DNA of 45,513 nt from CAZZKE01 sp964655005. Its GTDB lineage: Bacteria > Pseudomonadota > Alphaproteobacteria > Rhodospirillales > JABHCV01. The stretch covers positions 1 through 45,513 of the forward strand of contig CAZZKE010000016.1 of the NCBI GenBank assembly GCA_964655005.1. Direction: 5' to 3'. The notes beneath the pieces were generated by a model, which worked only from the letters and a program-made list of their open reading frames with translations, ran no database searches and was not told the origin of the DNA. Below, piece by piece: positions 39,084 through 45,513 of the stretch. How positions within the stretch are numbered: the stretch's first letter is position 1; each line of letters starts with the position of its first letter. The position numbers were made by a program, and so were the translations under genes.

Positions 39084-40048
39084 ATTTTTCCTTCTCCCTT
39101 GATGAACTGGACCGGGCGGCGGACCTGATTCATGGTTATATGCCGCCGACCCCCCAGTACGACTGGCCACTGCTGAGCCATCGGGTCGGGGCCGAGGTCT
39201 GGGTGAAGCACGAGAACCATACCCCCATCGGGGCCTTCAAGGTGCGCGGCGGAATCAATTACATGCACCGCCTAAAAAAGGAACAGCCTTGTGTTTCGGG
39301 GGTTATTTCGGCGACCCGGGGCAACCACGGCCAGAGCATCGGTTTTGCCGCCAGGGCGGTCGGCATGACGGCGAAAATCGTCGTGCCATACGGCAACAAC
39401 CCGGAAAAAAACAACGCCATGCGGGCCCTGGGCGTGAACCTGGTCGAACACGGCGAAGACTTTCAGGAAGCCGCCGAACATGCCCAGACGCTGGCCGCCA
39501 GCGAAGGCTTTCACATGATTTGTCCGTTCCATCCATGGCTGGTGCAGGGGGTCGCCAGTTACGGGTTGGAACTGTTCCGCGCCGTCGCCGGTCTCGACGC
39601 CGTGTTTGTCGCCGTCGGCATGGGGTCGGGCATATGTTCGCTGATTACGGCGCGAAATGCGCTGGGCATGAAAACACGCATCTATGGCGTTGTTTCGGAA
39701 AACGCCCCGGCTTACGCCTTGTCATTCCGGGCCGGGAAGGTGGTCAACACCGATACCGCCGATACGCTTGCCGATGGTGTCGCCTGCCGCTCGCCGGACG
39801 CGGCGGCGCTGGAAATCATGCTTGATGGCGCGGCCGATATCCTGACCGTCACCGAACAGGACATCCTTGCCGCCATGGGCCATTACCTGACCGATACCCA
39901 CAACCTGAGCGAAGGCGCCGCCGCGGTGCCGCTGGCGGCATTGCTGCGGCGGCGGGATCAATTCAAGGGGCAACGGGTCGGATTGATCATGTCGGGCGGC
40001 AATGCCGACCGGGCATTGATTACACAGACCCTGAACCGGGATAAATGA
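39080..40048 (+). CDS. PLP-dependent threonine dehydratase-like enzyme, fold type II
   Basis: A 322-residue enzyme. The PLP lysine is K54 in PIGAFKVRGG, with a glycine-rich phosphate loop at VGMGSGICS and the C-terminal ring contact in MSGGNAD. It lacks the C-terminal ACT-like regulatory domain of biosynthetic IlvA, so it is a short catabolic-type threonine/serine dehydratase or a related lyase. With the PhzF isomerase and exporter in one operon it probably degrades or interconverts a hydroxy amino acid. The substrate cannot be fixed from sequence. Confidence 0.88.
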   Translation: MNFSFSLDELDRAADLIHGYMPPTPQYDWPLLSHRVGAEVWVKHENHTPIGAFKVRGGINYMHRLKKEQPCVSGVISATRGNHGQSIGFAARAVGMTAKIVVPYGNNPEKNNAMRALGVNLVEHGEDFQEAAEHAQTLAASEGFHMICPFHPWLVQGVASYGLELFRAVAGLDAVFVAVGMGSGICSLITARNALGMKTRIYGVVSENAPAYALSFRAGKVVNTDTADTLADGVACRSPDAAALEIMLDGAADILTVTEQDILAAMGHYLTDTHNLSEGAAAVPLAALLRRRDQFKGQRVGLIMSGGNADRALITQTLNRDK

Positions 40049-40518
40049 CCGATCGGGAAATTTCCGACCGGACCGGCGTGATCGCACCGCCGGTCAGGAT
40101 TTTTCTGGGATTTCTGATTCTGGGGTTGGTGATTGATTTCATGTGGCCGGCGTGGGTCCTGGGCATCAGGTTGAGGGTGGTCGCTGGCCTTGTCTTTATC
40201 CCCGCCGGCGGGGCCCTGGCCGCCTGGTCGTTTGCCACACTGCGCGCCCATGGCACTACGGGCAATCCCGGTGGCGGCGTTTCGGCCATGGTCCGCGATG
40301 GTCCTTTTCAGTTTACCCGAAACCCGATTTACGTGGCGATGATTTTGTTGTATCTGGGCGCCGCCCTGACCCTGGGGGGGCTGGCGACTCTCTTGACCCT
40401 TGTTCCGGTATTCGTGATCATGCATGTCGGTGTCGTGTTACGCGAAGAAGCCTATCTGGAAAGGAAATTCGGCGCTGACTATGCCGATTACAAGGCCGCC
40501 GTCAGGCGCTGGGTGTGA
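40045..40518 (+). CDS. Membrane methyltransferase of the isoprenylcysteine carboxyl methyltransferase/PEMT-like family
   Basis: A 157-residue protein with about four membrane helices. The C-terminal GPFQFTRNPIYVAMILLYLG and EEAYLERKFGADYADYKAAV are the signature of this group, where the RNPIY and E-E-x-x-L-x-x-x-F-G-x-x-Y segments form the SAM-binding site. The methyl acceptor is unknown. Start and stop both overlap neighbours by 4 bases, so it belongs to the operon. Confidence 0.85.
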   Translation: MTDREISDRTGVIAPPVRIFLGFLILGLVIDFMWPAWVLGIRLRVVAGLVFIPAGGALAAWSFATLRAHGTTGNPGGGVSAMVRDGPFQFTRNPIYVAMILLYLGAALTLGGLATLLTLVPVFVIMHVGVVLREEAYLERKFGADYADYKAAVRRWV

Positions 40519-40532
40519 AAGGCGACAATGCG

Positions 40533-41243
40533 ATGACTGAAGAATTGTTTCGTGAAGATTGGTATCTGCAAACATGCGACGCCACGGTGACGGCCAGTGA
40601 CCGGGACGGGATCGAACTGGACCGCACGGTGTTTTATGCCACCGGCGGCGGCCAGCCCGGCGATACCGGCTGGCTTGAAATGGCGGATGGATCGCGGGTT
40701 GAAATTATCGACACCCGCAAGGATCGTGACAGTGGTGCGCATGTACATATCCCTGTCGATGAAGCGGCCTTGCCGCAAACAGGCGATACCGTCAGAGCCA
40801 TACTTGACTGGGATCGCCGCCACCGCCACATGCGCATGCATTCGGCCCTGCATCTGTTGTGCAGTATTATCGAAGGCGGTGTGACCGGTGGATCCATCGG
40901 CGCCGCGAAGGGCCGGCTGGATTTCGATTTGCAGGACACGGCGCTGGACAAAGAGGCCATCGGGGCCGAATTGAATCGCCTGATAGAAGCCGACCTGGCG
41001 GTTACGCAGGACTGGATCAGCGATGCCGAAATGGCCGAACGGGCGGACATGGTGCGCACCATGTCGGTCAAACCGCCGATGGGTCAGGGCCGGGTGCGGC
41101 TGATCGATATTGCCGGCGTCGATTTGCAGCCATGCGGCGGCACCCATGTTCGTTCGAGCGGTGAAATCGGCAGGGTCCGGGTCGGCAAGATCGAAAACAA
41201 GGGCAAGCGCAACCGCCGCGTCAATATTTTATTCGATGACTGA
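40533..41243 (+). CDS. AlaX-type alanyl-tRNA editing protein
   Basis: A 236-residue protein corresponding to the freestanding editing domain of AlaRS. It has TVFYATGGGQPGDTG at the N-terminal part, the zinc/catalytic pair in MRMHSALHLL (HxxxH), and CGGTHVRSSGEIG with the second metal-ligand pair. It hydrolyses Ser- or Gly-tRNA-Ala. In the same operon as a Ser/Thr dehydratase-like enzyme and an amino-acid exporter, it fits protection against an unwanted amino acid. ATG was chosen over a GTG six codons upstream that overlaps the previous stop; either is possible. Confidence 0.9.
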   Translation: MTEELFREDWYLQTCDATVTASDRDGIELDRTVFYATGGGQPGDTGWLEMADGSRVEIIDTRKDRDSGAHVHIPVDEAALPQTGDTVRAILDWDRRHRHMRMHSALHLLCSIIEGGVTGGSIGAAKGRLDFDLQDTALDKEAIGAELNRLIEADLAVTQDWISDAEMAERADMVRTMSVKPPMGQGRVRLIDIAGVDLQPCGGTHVRSSGEIGRVRVGKIENKGKRNRRVNILFDD

Positions 41244-41709
41244 TCTGGTTATCGGGCCGGCCCGTGGCGCGGCCGACCTGGCCGTGGTGCGCGGGCTGTT
41301 CCTGGAATACCAGGCCTGGCTGAACGTCGATCTGTGTTTTCAGGATTTCCAGCGGGAACTGGACACCCTGCCCGGTAAATACGCGGCGCCGTCCGGTTGC
41401 TTGCTGTTGGCCCGTGATGGCGACCGGGTGGCCGGGATTGTCTGCCTGCGACCGCTCGGCGAAAATGCCTGTGAAATGAAGCGGCTGTTCGTCCGTCCGG
41501 ACTGGCGCGGGCGGGGATTGGGCCGGGCGTTGGCCATGGCGGTGATCGAACAGGCCCGAAAAAGCGGCTACGGGGTCATGAAGCTGGATACTCTGGGCCG
41601 CCTTGTCGCCGCCGAATCCCTTTACAGATCGCTCGGATTCGCGCCGACAGAACCCTATTGCGCCAATCCGCTCTCGGACGTTACCTACATGTCGCTCGAC
41701 CTGGGGTGA
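41236..41709 (+). CDS. GNAT-family N-acetyltransferase
   Basis: A 157-residue protein. The acetyl-CoA-binding segment is KRLFVRPDWRGRGLGRALAM, followed by KLDTLGRLVAAESLYRSLGF, typical of the family. The acceptor is unknown. The ATG lies inside the 3' end of alaX (8-base overlap), making it the last gene of the operon. The longer frame upstream is a shadow of alaX. Confidence 0.9.
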   Translation: MTDLVIGPARGAADLAVVRGLFLEYQAWLNVDLCFQDFQRELDTLPGKYAAPSGCLLLARDGDRVAGIVCLRPLGENACEMKRLFVRPDWRGRGLGRALAMAVIEQARKSGYGVMKLDTLGRLVAAESLYRSLGFAPTEPYCANPLSDVTYMSLDLG

Positions 41710-41905
41710 CGGGCCGCCGCAACGGTATTTGGCAAAGTCCCTGATTTTGTTAAATATTTGGCAAACTTTCGAATTTAATATGAACCATGTGCGGGTTACG
41801 GATTCGTGTCGCCCCGGTAGGGTTTGTGTGCGACTGGCGAAACCGGGTAGCATATTCGCCGTGTGGCGCGGGATGACGAAGGGAACGGCAAGCGGATGGG
41901 AGGGA
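41710..41905 (+). other. Intergenic region upstream of the MITE-like element
   Basis: No gene is supported. A possible promoter TTGTGT, 18 bases, TAGCAT lies near 41824-41853. A GGGAGGG ribosome-binding-like sequence (about 41898-41904) abuts the element and is cut off by it from the lipoprotein gene. Confidence 0.4.
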
Positions 41906-42172
41906 TAATACCAAGGATCACTGATAAAGGCTCATTGAGATTCTCTCAGCGCCTCGTCGGGCAGGAGCAAAGCCGCAGTCGATGCGGTGCATCGTCAAGG
42001 CTTTTCGACGCCCTCCGACGGGGCGCTGAGAGAACCGCGACGGCGGCTTTCCAGGGCTCTCGGTCGGCGTCACGCCCGCCTGGCGATGCCCGGCATCGCG
42101 GCGGCGGGCATTCCTTGCCGAAAACCATGGAAAGCCGTCTCAATGGGCCTTTATCAGTGATCCTTGGTATTA
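41906..42172. mobile_element. MITE-like element with 35-bp terminal inverted repeats
   Basis: The ends TAATACCAAGGATCACTGAT... and its complement match over 35 bases with one mismatch (41906-41940 and 42138-42172). TA at both tips suggests a TA target duplication, as for IS630/Tc1-type elements. Inside, two further long dyads exist. TTCTCTCAGCGCC-type arms at 41941-41960 and 42015-42034 match at 19 of 20 bases. A looser pair joins GACGGCGGCTTTCC near 42040 with GGAAAGCCGTC near 42129. There is no transposase gene, so it would be mobilised in trans. The element lies at the 5' end of the lipoprotein gene. Confidence 0.82.
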
Positions 42173-43500
42173 GAAATATCGCTGTAGTGCTGGTGCTTGC
42201 CACGGGCTTAAGCGCCTGCGGCGCCTTGCAACCGGAAGTCTTTAACCGGTCATTCTGGTCGAACAGCCCGCTGCGGGAAAACACCACCGCCGAACTGGCC
42301 CTGGGCGAACTGGCCAAGGGCAACTATATCAAGGCCGAAGGCATGTTTCAGAAGGCCCTGAAACGCAACCCGCAGGATATTCATGCCCTGCTTGGGCTCG
42401 GCATGATCTACCAGAACAACGGCCAACTAACCAAGGCCCGGCAGATGTACGAGGCGATCCTGGCCATCAGGCCGGGCCGGGACAAGCAGTTCGTGGTCTG
42501 GAAAAGCCTGGCGACGCGGCCGATTTCCGAAATTGCCAGCGTCAATCTGGCGCTGATTGAAAGCGGTGGCGTGCTGACCAGCATGGGCCGGGAAAACGGC
42601 GTTCAGCCGGAACTGGCGGTAACACCACCGGTGAGTGGCGCCGCAACCGGTCAGGCGATGATCGCGCGGGCCCCGCCCGGCGCCCCGGCCGCCATGGAAA
42701 CCGGCATTCCCCGTTTCGCGGAAGCCAACACCAACATAGTTTCGCGGTTCAAGACCATGATCGCCTTGCGCAACCAGGGACTGCTGACGCGGCAGGAATA
42801 CAATGTTCGCAGACAGGCCAACATCGGCGCCCTGCTGCCGCTGACCTCGCCGCCGCCGGCCGCCGGACTGGACCGCCCGGTGCCCAGCACCGAACAGATT
42901 TCGGGCCGCCTGCGGGCGATTGGCCGGGGCCTGGAAATGCGCGCCATCACCGTCGCCCAGCATACCGCCGAACGCTCGATGATTCTCGATGCGCTGATGC
43001 CGGCGGCGCCGGTTTCGGTGGCCAATCCCGGACGACCGCCGCAAGGGTTGCTGGAAGCCGCCGACGACGTGCGGTGGCTTGAATATTTGCAGGAACAGGG
43101 GCTGATTACCGCCGACGAATACAGCCGCGAACGCAAGGCCATCGAGCAAGCCATGCAACCGCCGCCGCCGCCGCCGGCAGCCACGCCCGCAGCCGGCCTG
43201 TCGCCGGCGGAGCAACAGGCGGCGCCGGCCAAACCCAGGGGGCCGCAGCCTGGCGTCCACCTGGCGTCCTACCGCTCCATCCGCGATGCCGAGCGTGGCT
43301 GGTCGCAACTGCGGCGCGCCTACAAGGCGGAACTGGGCGGTCTGCAATCGGATATTTCGAAAGTCGATCTTGGCGCCAAGGGTATTTTCTATCGCCTCAA
43401 GGCCGGCCCGCTGGCCGATAAAGGCGAGGCCCAGGCGATCTGCCGCAAACTTAAAAGACGAAGACAGTTTTGCGCGCCGACGTTTATGAACGCCGGTTGA
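42127..43500 (+). CDS. Lipoprotein with TPR and SPOR domains; start codon supplied by the MITE
   Basis: A protein of about 457 residues. The lipoprotein signal IAVVLVLATGLSAC begins 3 bases past the element, so any start giving a complete signal peptide lies within its right end: this ATG (MESRLNGPLS) or a GTG at 42157. An open frame extends even further upstream through the whole element, but that would bury the signal peptide about 105 residues in. After the lipobox come TPRs (ELAKGNYIKAEGMFQKALKR, GMIYQNNGQLTKARQMYEAI), a Pro-rich linker, and a SPOR domain (VHLASYRSIRDAERGWSQLR) that binds denuded septal peptidoglycan. A cell-envelope or division role is likely. The start has no good ribosome-binding site. 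Confidence 0.8.
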   Translation: MESRLNGPLSVILGIRNIAVVLVLATGLSACGALQPEVFNRSFWSNSPLRENTTAELALGELAKGNYIKAEGMFQKALKRNPQDIHALLGLGMIYQNNGQLTKARQMYEAILAIRPGRDKQFVVWKSLATRPISEIASVNLALIESGGVLTSMGRENGVQPELAVTPPVSGAATGQAMIARAPPGAPAAMETGIPRFAEANTNIVSRFKTMIALRNQGLLTRQEYNVRRQANIGALLPLTSPPPAAGLDRPVPSTEQISGRLRAIGRGLEMRAITVAQHTAERSMILDALMPAAPVSVANPGRPPQGLLEAADDVRWLEYLQEQGLITADEYSRERKAIEQAMQPPPPPPAATPAAGLSPAEQQAAPAKPRGPQPGVHLASYRSIRDAERGWSQLRRAYKAELGGLQSDISKVDLGAKGIFYRLKAGPLADKGEAQAICRKLKRRRQFCAPTFMNAG

Positions 43501-43504
43501 ACGC

Positions 43505-44329
43505 CTATAAAAGACCCAGAATTTTTCGTGCTTCCTCGACACTCGCCGGGTGCCGGTTGTATTCCGGGCAGGTCTCGGCGATCTGGGATACCAGTTCGGC
43601 GTTGCTGGCGGCCAGACGGGACTTGTCGAATTTCAGGTTGTCTTCCAGGCCGGTGCGCACATGGCCACCCAATTCCAGGCACCAGCGGGCAACCGGCAGT
43701 TGATGACGACCGATGCCGGTGGCGGTCCAGGTGGCGCCGTGCATCAGTTCCTTCAATTCGGAAATGGCGAATTTCAGCACCTTGCGCCGGGCCGGCAGGG
43801 CGTTTGGAATGCCCATGACGAATTGCACATGCGGCGGCGGCTTTATAAGGCCGCGGTCGATTAGCGCCCGGGCGTTGTAAAGCATGGCCAGGTCGAAGAC
43901 CTCGACTTCCGGCTTGATATTGTGTTCCAGCATGGCCCCGGCCAGATTGTCGATCAGTTCGGGATGGTTTTCATAAACACGGCTGGCGAAGTTGACCGAA
44001 CCGGTGGTCAGCGACGCCATGTCCGGCTTCAGATACAGCGGTTTGCCCCGGTCGCCCGGGTCGCGACCGCGACCGCCGGTTGAAATCTGGAAGATCATGC
44101 CGGGGCACTGCTCCCGCACCCCGGCCATCAGGGCGGCAAATTTCTCGGGATCGGATGACGAGGACTCATCATCATTGCGGACGTGGGCGTGGACCATGGT
44201 CGCCCCGGCCTCGAAGGCTTCGCGGGTCGACCTGATCTGTTCGGCGACGGTGACCGGAAGCGCCGGGTTATCGGCCTTCCGGGGGACTGCGCCGGTAATG
44301 GCGACGGCGATGATTGCGGGTGTGGTCAT
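43505..44329 (-). CDS. BKACE-family enzyme (DUF849, 3-keto-5-aminohexanoate cleavage protein)
   Basis: A 274-residue TIM-barrel enzyme. Metal-binding His residues are in GATMVHAHVRNDD, and the C-terminal catalytic region is GATWTATGIGRHQLPVA. Family members condense a beta-keto acid with acetyl-CoA to give acetoacetate and a new CoA ester. The founding member acts in lysine fermentation, but many paralogues use other beta-keto acids. No other lysine-degradation gene is nearby, so the substrate is open. It converges on the SPOR lipoprotein with 4 bases between stops. Confidence 0.9.
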   Translation of the reverse strand: MTTPAIIAVAITGAVPRKADNPALPVTVAEQIRSTREAFEAGATMVHAHVRNDDESSSSDPEKFAALMAGVREQCPGMIFQISTGGRGRDPGDRGKPLYLKPDMASLTTGSVNFASRVYENHPELIDNLAGAMLEHNIKPEVEVFDLAMLYNARALIDRGLIKPPPHVQFVMGIPNALPARRKVLKFAISELKELMHGATWTATGIGRHQLPVARWCLELGGHVRTGLEDNLKFDKSRLAASNAELVSQIAETCPEYNRHPASVEEARKILGLL

Positions 44330-44330
44330 A

Positions 44331-44852
44331 TCAGGACGCCGGAGCGGTCGGGGCCGGCGGCGGCGGCAAGTCCTCGGCGCCGCGCGGCGAGACGGTAATG
44401 GTCACGGTCGATCCGCGCAGGGTCCGGCCTTCGATCTGGATGGTCGCCACCCGTTCGCCCCGGGTGTAGGTCATGACGCTGGTCTTGGCCCGGACCGAAG
44501 TTATTTCCTGCCATTCAAAGCCCGGCATTTCGCGCTTGTAGAAGTCGAACATGTCATTGGAGCTGTGCGATGATTGAATGACCAGACGACCGATCCAGGT
44601 GTCGTTGGTGCCGAAAATAAGGGTTTCGTCCATTTGCAAGTCGGCGTTTACGGGCATGGGCAGATCGGGGAAGCGGGTGAACGAGGCCTGGCTCGGCGCG
44701 CCGGACGCATCCTGGCCGCCGTCGCCGCCGGCGGTCCTTGGGGCGTCGAGTTCGGCGCAGGCGGTCAGCGCCGCAAGCGTCAGGGGCAAAACAAGCGCCA
44801 CCACAAATCCCCGCGCCAGCCGTTTCCGGGTCGTATCTTGCTGCATCTTCAT
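44331..44852 (-). CDS. Unrecognised lipoprotein
   Basis: A 173-residue protein with a lipoprotein signal (VVALVLPLTLAALTAC, lipobox LTAC). A Gly/Ser-rich spacer is followed by a globular domain with FPDLPMPVNADLQMDETLIF, and SSNDMFDFYKREMPGFEWQE, ending in a Pro-rich tail. The pattern (a scaled-down molecule with a DFYKREMP helix and VTITVSPRG strand) recurs in alphaproteobacterial lipoproteins of unknown function; I cannot name the family. It is one base upstream of the DUF849 gene on the same strand, so they are co-transcribed. Confidence 0.78.
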   Translation of the reverse strand: MKMQQDTTRKRLARGFVVALVLPLTLAALTACAELDAPRTAGGDGGQDASGAPSQASFTRFPDLPMPVNADLQMDETLIFGTNDTWIGRLVIQSSHSSNDMFDFYKREMPGFEWQEITSVRAKTSVMTYTRGERVATIQIEGRTLRGSTVTITVSPRGAEDLPPPPAPTAPAS

Positions 44853-45141
44853 TGTTTTCTTGTCCCCTATTGAGCAGACTGGAGTAATCGGTAGGGAAAT
44901 CCTATATTAATTGGGGTAGGAAAGGCCAGTCGAACAAATAATCACGCTTTTTCGCGCCGGCCCGGGAATCCACGTCTGCATACCATGTCGATTACCGAAT
45001 TTTGTTGCGGTACGGCATGCAGGCCGTCGCAAAGGCTATCCACAGGCCCGGTTGTTGTTCGCCCAATATGCTGATATAATAGGCCAAAGCCGGGCAATAC
45101 CGGGCTTTTGGCGAATTGCAAAAAAAACTTAACAATAGGGT
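44853..45141. other. Intergenic region between the lipoprotein gene and the rRNA promoter
   Basis: No gene is supported on either strand. It should contain the leftward promoter of the lipoprotein/DUF849 pair and the upstream elements of the rRNA promoter. An A-run at 45120-45127 just upstream of the -35 box resembles an UP element. Confidence 0.5.
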
Positions 45142-45170
45142 TTGACATGCCCATCGGCGGGGCCTATAAC
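45142..45170 (+). promoter_or_regulatory. rRNA operon promoter
   Basis: TTGACA, exactly 17 bases, then TATAAC, followed by a GC-rich discriminator (CCGCCCTCCC). This is a near-consensus sigma-70 promoter with the GC-rich start region typical of stringently controlled rRNA promoters. Confidence 0.9.
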
Positions 45171-45252
45171 CCGCCCTCCCGACGAGAACAACGTCACCAG
45201 CCGAAACGGTGACGGCGTAAGTTGTACGGGATGTTTCGGTGCAAATCGAAAC

Positions 45253-45264
45253 GGCTCTTTGACA
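45253..45264 (+). promoter_or_regulatory. boxA-like antitermination site in the rRNA leader
   Basis: GGCTCTTTGACA resembles boxA (TGCTCTTTAACA) and begins the leader element seen in front of alphaproteobacterial 16S genes; it continues with GGAAGGGATGCGCAGGCGG. Nus factors and SuhB would load here. Confidence 0.65.
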
Positions 45265-45441
45265 TTGTAAAGATGATTTGGAAGGGATGCGCAGGCGGCG
45301 GTCTGAAGTGCTTGCACTCTAAGACCACTCCGTTATGTGTGCATTCTTTCAGTTACGTAAAACGTAATACGAAACATGTAAGTTTGTGCACAGGATTGGA
45401 CTTTGTCAGTTCCCCCAAGGCTTTGGCCGGAAGGGGAATTT

Positions 45442-45513
45442 AACTTGAGAGTTTGATTCTGGCTCAGAACGAACGCTGGCGGCATGCCTAACACATGCAA
45501 GTCGAACGAAGGC
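45442..45513 (+). rRNA. rrs: 16S ribosomal RNA (5' end, cut by window edge)
   Basis: AGAGTTTGATTCTGGCTCAG, the universal 16S 5' primer site, is followed by AACGAACGCTGGCGGCATGC and CACATGCAAGTCGAACG. The mature 5' end is estimated within a few bases. GGCATGCCTAACACATGC is in keeping with an alphaproteobacterium. Confidence 0.97.

Noticed and set aside
42427..43542. Long reverse-strand frame under the SPOR lipoprotein
   Set aside because: Arg/Gly-rich shadow without motifs; the forward strand encodes clear TPR and SPOR domains.
1..45513. CRISPR array, prophage, integron or tRNA genes
   Set aside because: No regularly spaced repeats, phage structural genes, integrase or convincing tRNA cloverleaf were seen on either strand by eye. 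A tRNAscan-SE run would be the decisive check for tRNAs.

Overview
The window reads as a chromosomal segment of a GC-rich alphaproteobacterium, probably Rhodospirillales or a close relative. This rests on a DUF1013/TrcR-type regulator, a DUF1192 protein, an alphaproteobacterial sigma-32 promoter and ROSE-like thermometer ahead of a small heat-shock gene, the zapA-6S RNA-fau neighbourhood, the ruvCAB-ybgC-tolQRAB-pal-cpoB-tilS-ftsH-folP-glmM order, and the start of a 16S rRNA gene with an alphaproteobacterial-type leader at the right edge. Most of the window is core genome. No prophage, CRISPR array, integrase or complete insertion sequence was seen; one MITE-like element was.

Left part (1-8.3 kb): trcR (truncated by the edge), a quinone oxidoreductase, DUF1192, bacteriohemerythrin, a hotdog thioesterase preceded by a terminator, hsp20 with its heat-shock control region, a membrane class III adenylate/guanylate cyclase next to a paralogue that equals its N-terminal half, rpmE, cyaY and an MFS exporter.

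8.4-14.3 kb, leftward: an unnamed coupled gene, thiE, efp, an inositol monophosphatase, then a secreted OmpA-like protein, a MotA/TolQ/ExbB-like channel with a long cytoplasmic tail and a MotB/OmpA-like partner. The last three look like one envelope-spanning, ion-driven machine separate from the canonical Tol-Pal system further right.

14.3-20.2 kb: a TPR-sulfotransferase fusion, gap with a strong terminator, a small coiled-coil gene, zapA, 6S RNA, 5-formyltetrahydrofolate cyclo-ligase and a YmdB-type phosphoesterase.

20.4-35.7 kb, rightward: yebC, ruvC, ruvA, ruvB, ybgC, tolQ, tolR, tolA, tolB, pal, cpoB, tilS, ftsH, folP, glmM, thiD. These cover Holliday-junction processing, outer-membrane constriction, tRNA-Ile lysidinylation, membrane proteolysis, folate and cell-wall precursor synthesis, and thiamin synthesis.

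35.7-41.7 kb: a MocR-type regulator diverges from an operon of a small leader ORF, an EamA exporter, a PhzF isomerase, a threonine-dehydratase-like enzyme, an isoprenylcysteine-methyltransferase-like membrane protein, an AlaX editing protein and a GNAT acetyltransferase. The context suggests handling of an amino acid or amino-acid-like compound.

41.7-45.5 kb: a 267-bp element with 35-bp terminal inverted repeats sits at the very 5' end of a TPR/SPOR lipoprotein gene. It is followed by a DUF849 (BKACE) enzyme, an unrecognised lipoprotein, and a strong rRNA promoter and leader leading into 16S rRNA.

Nothing here is plainly a new defence or biosynthetic system. The best candidates for under-described biology are the cyclase/paralogue pair, the tailed MotA/MotB-like cluster, the ROSE-like leader, and the MITE that appears to supply the start of a lipoprotein gene.
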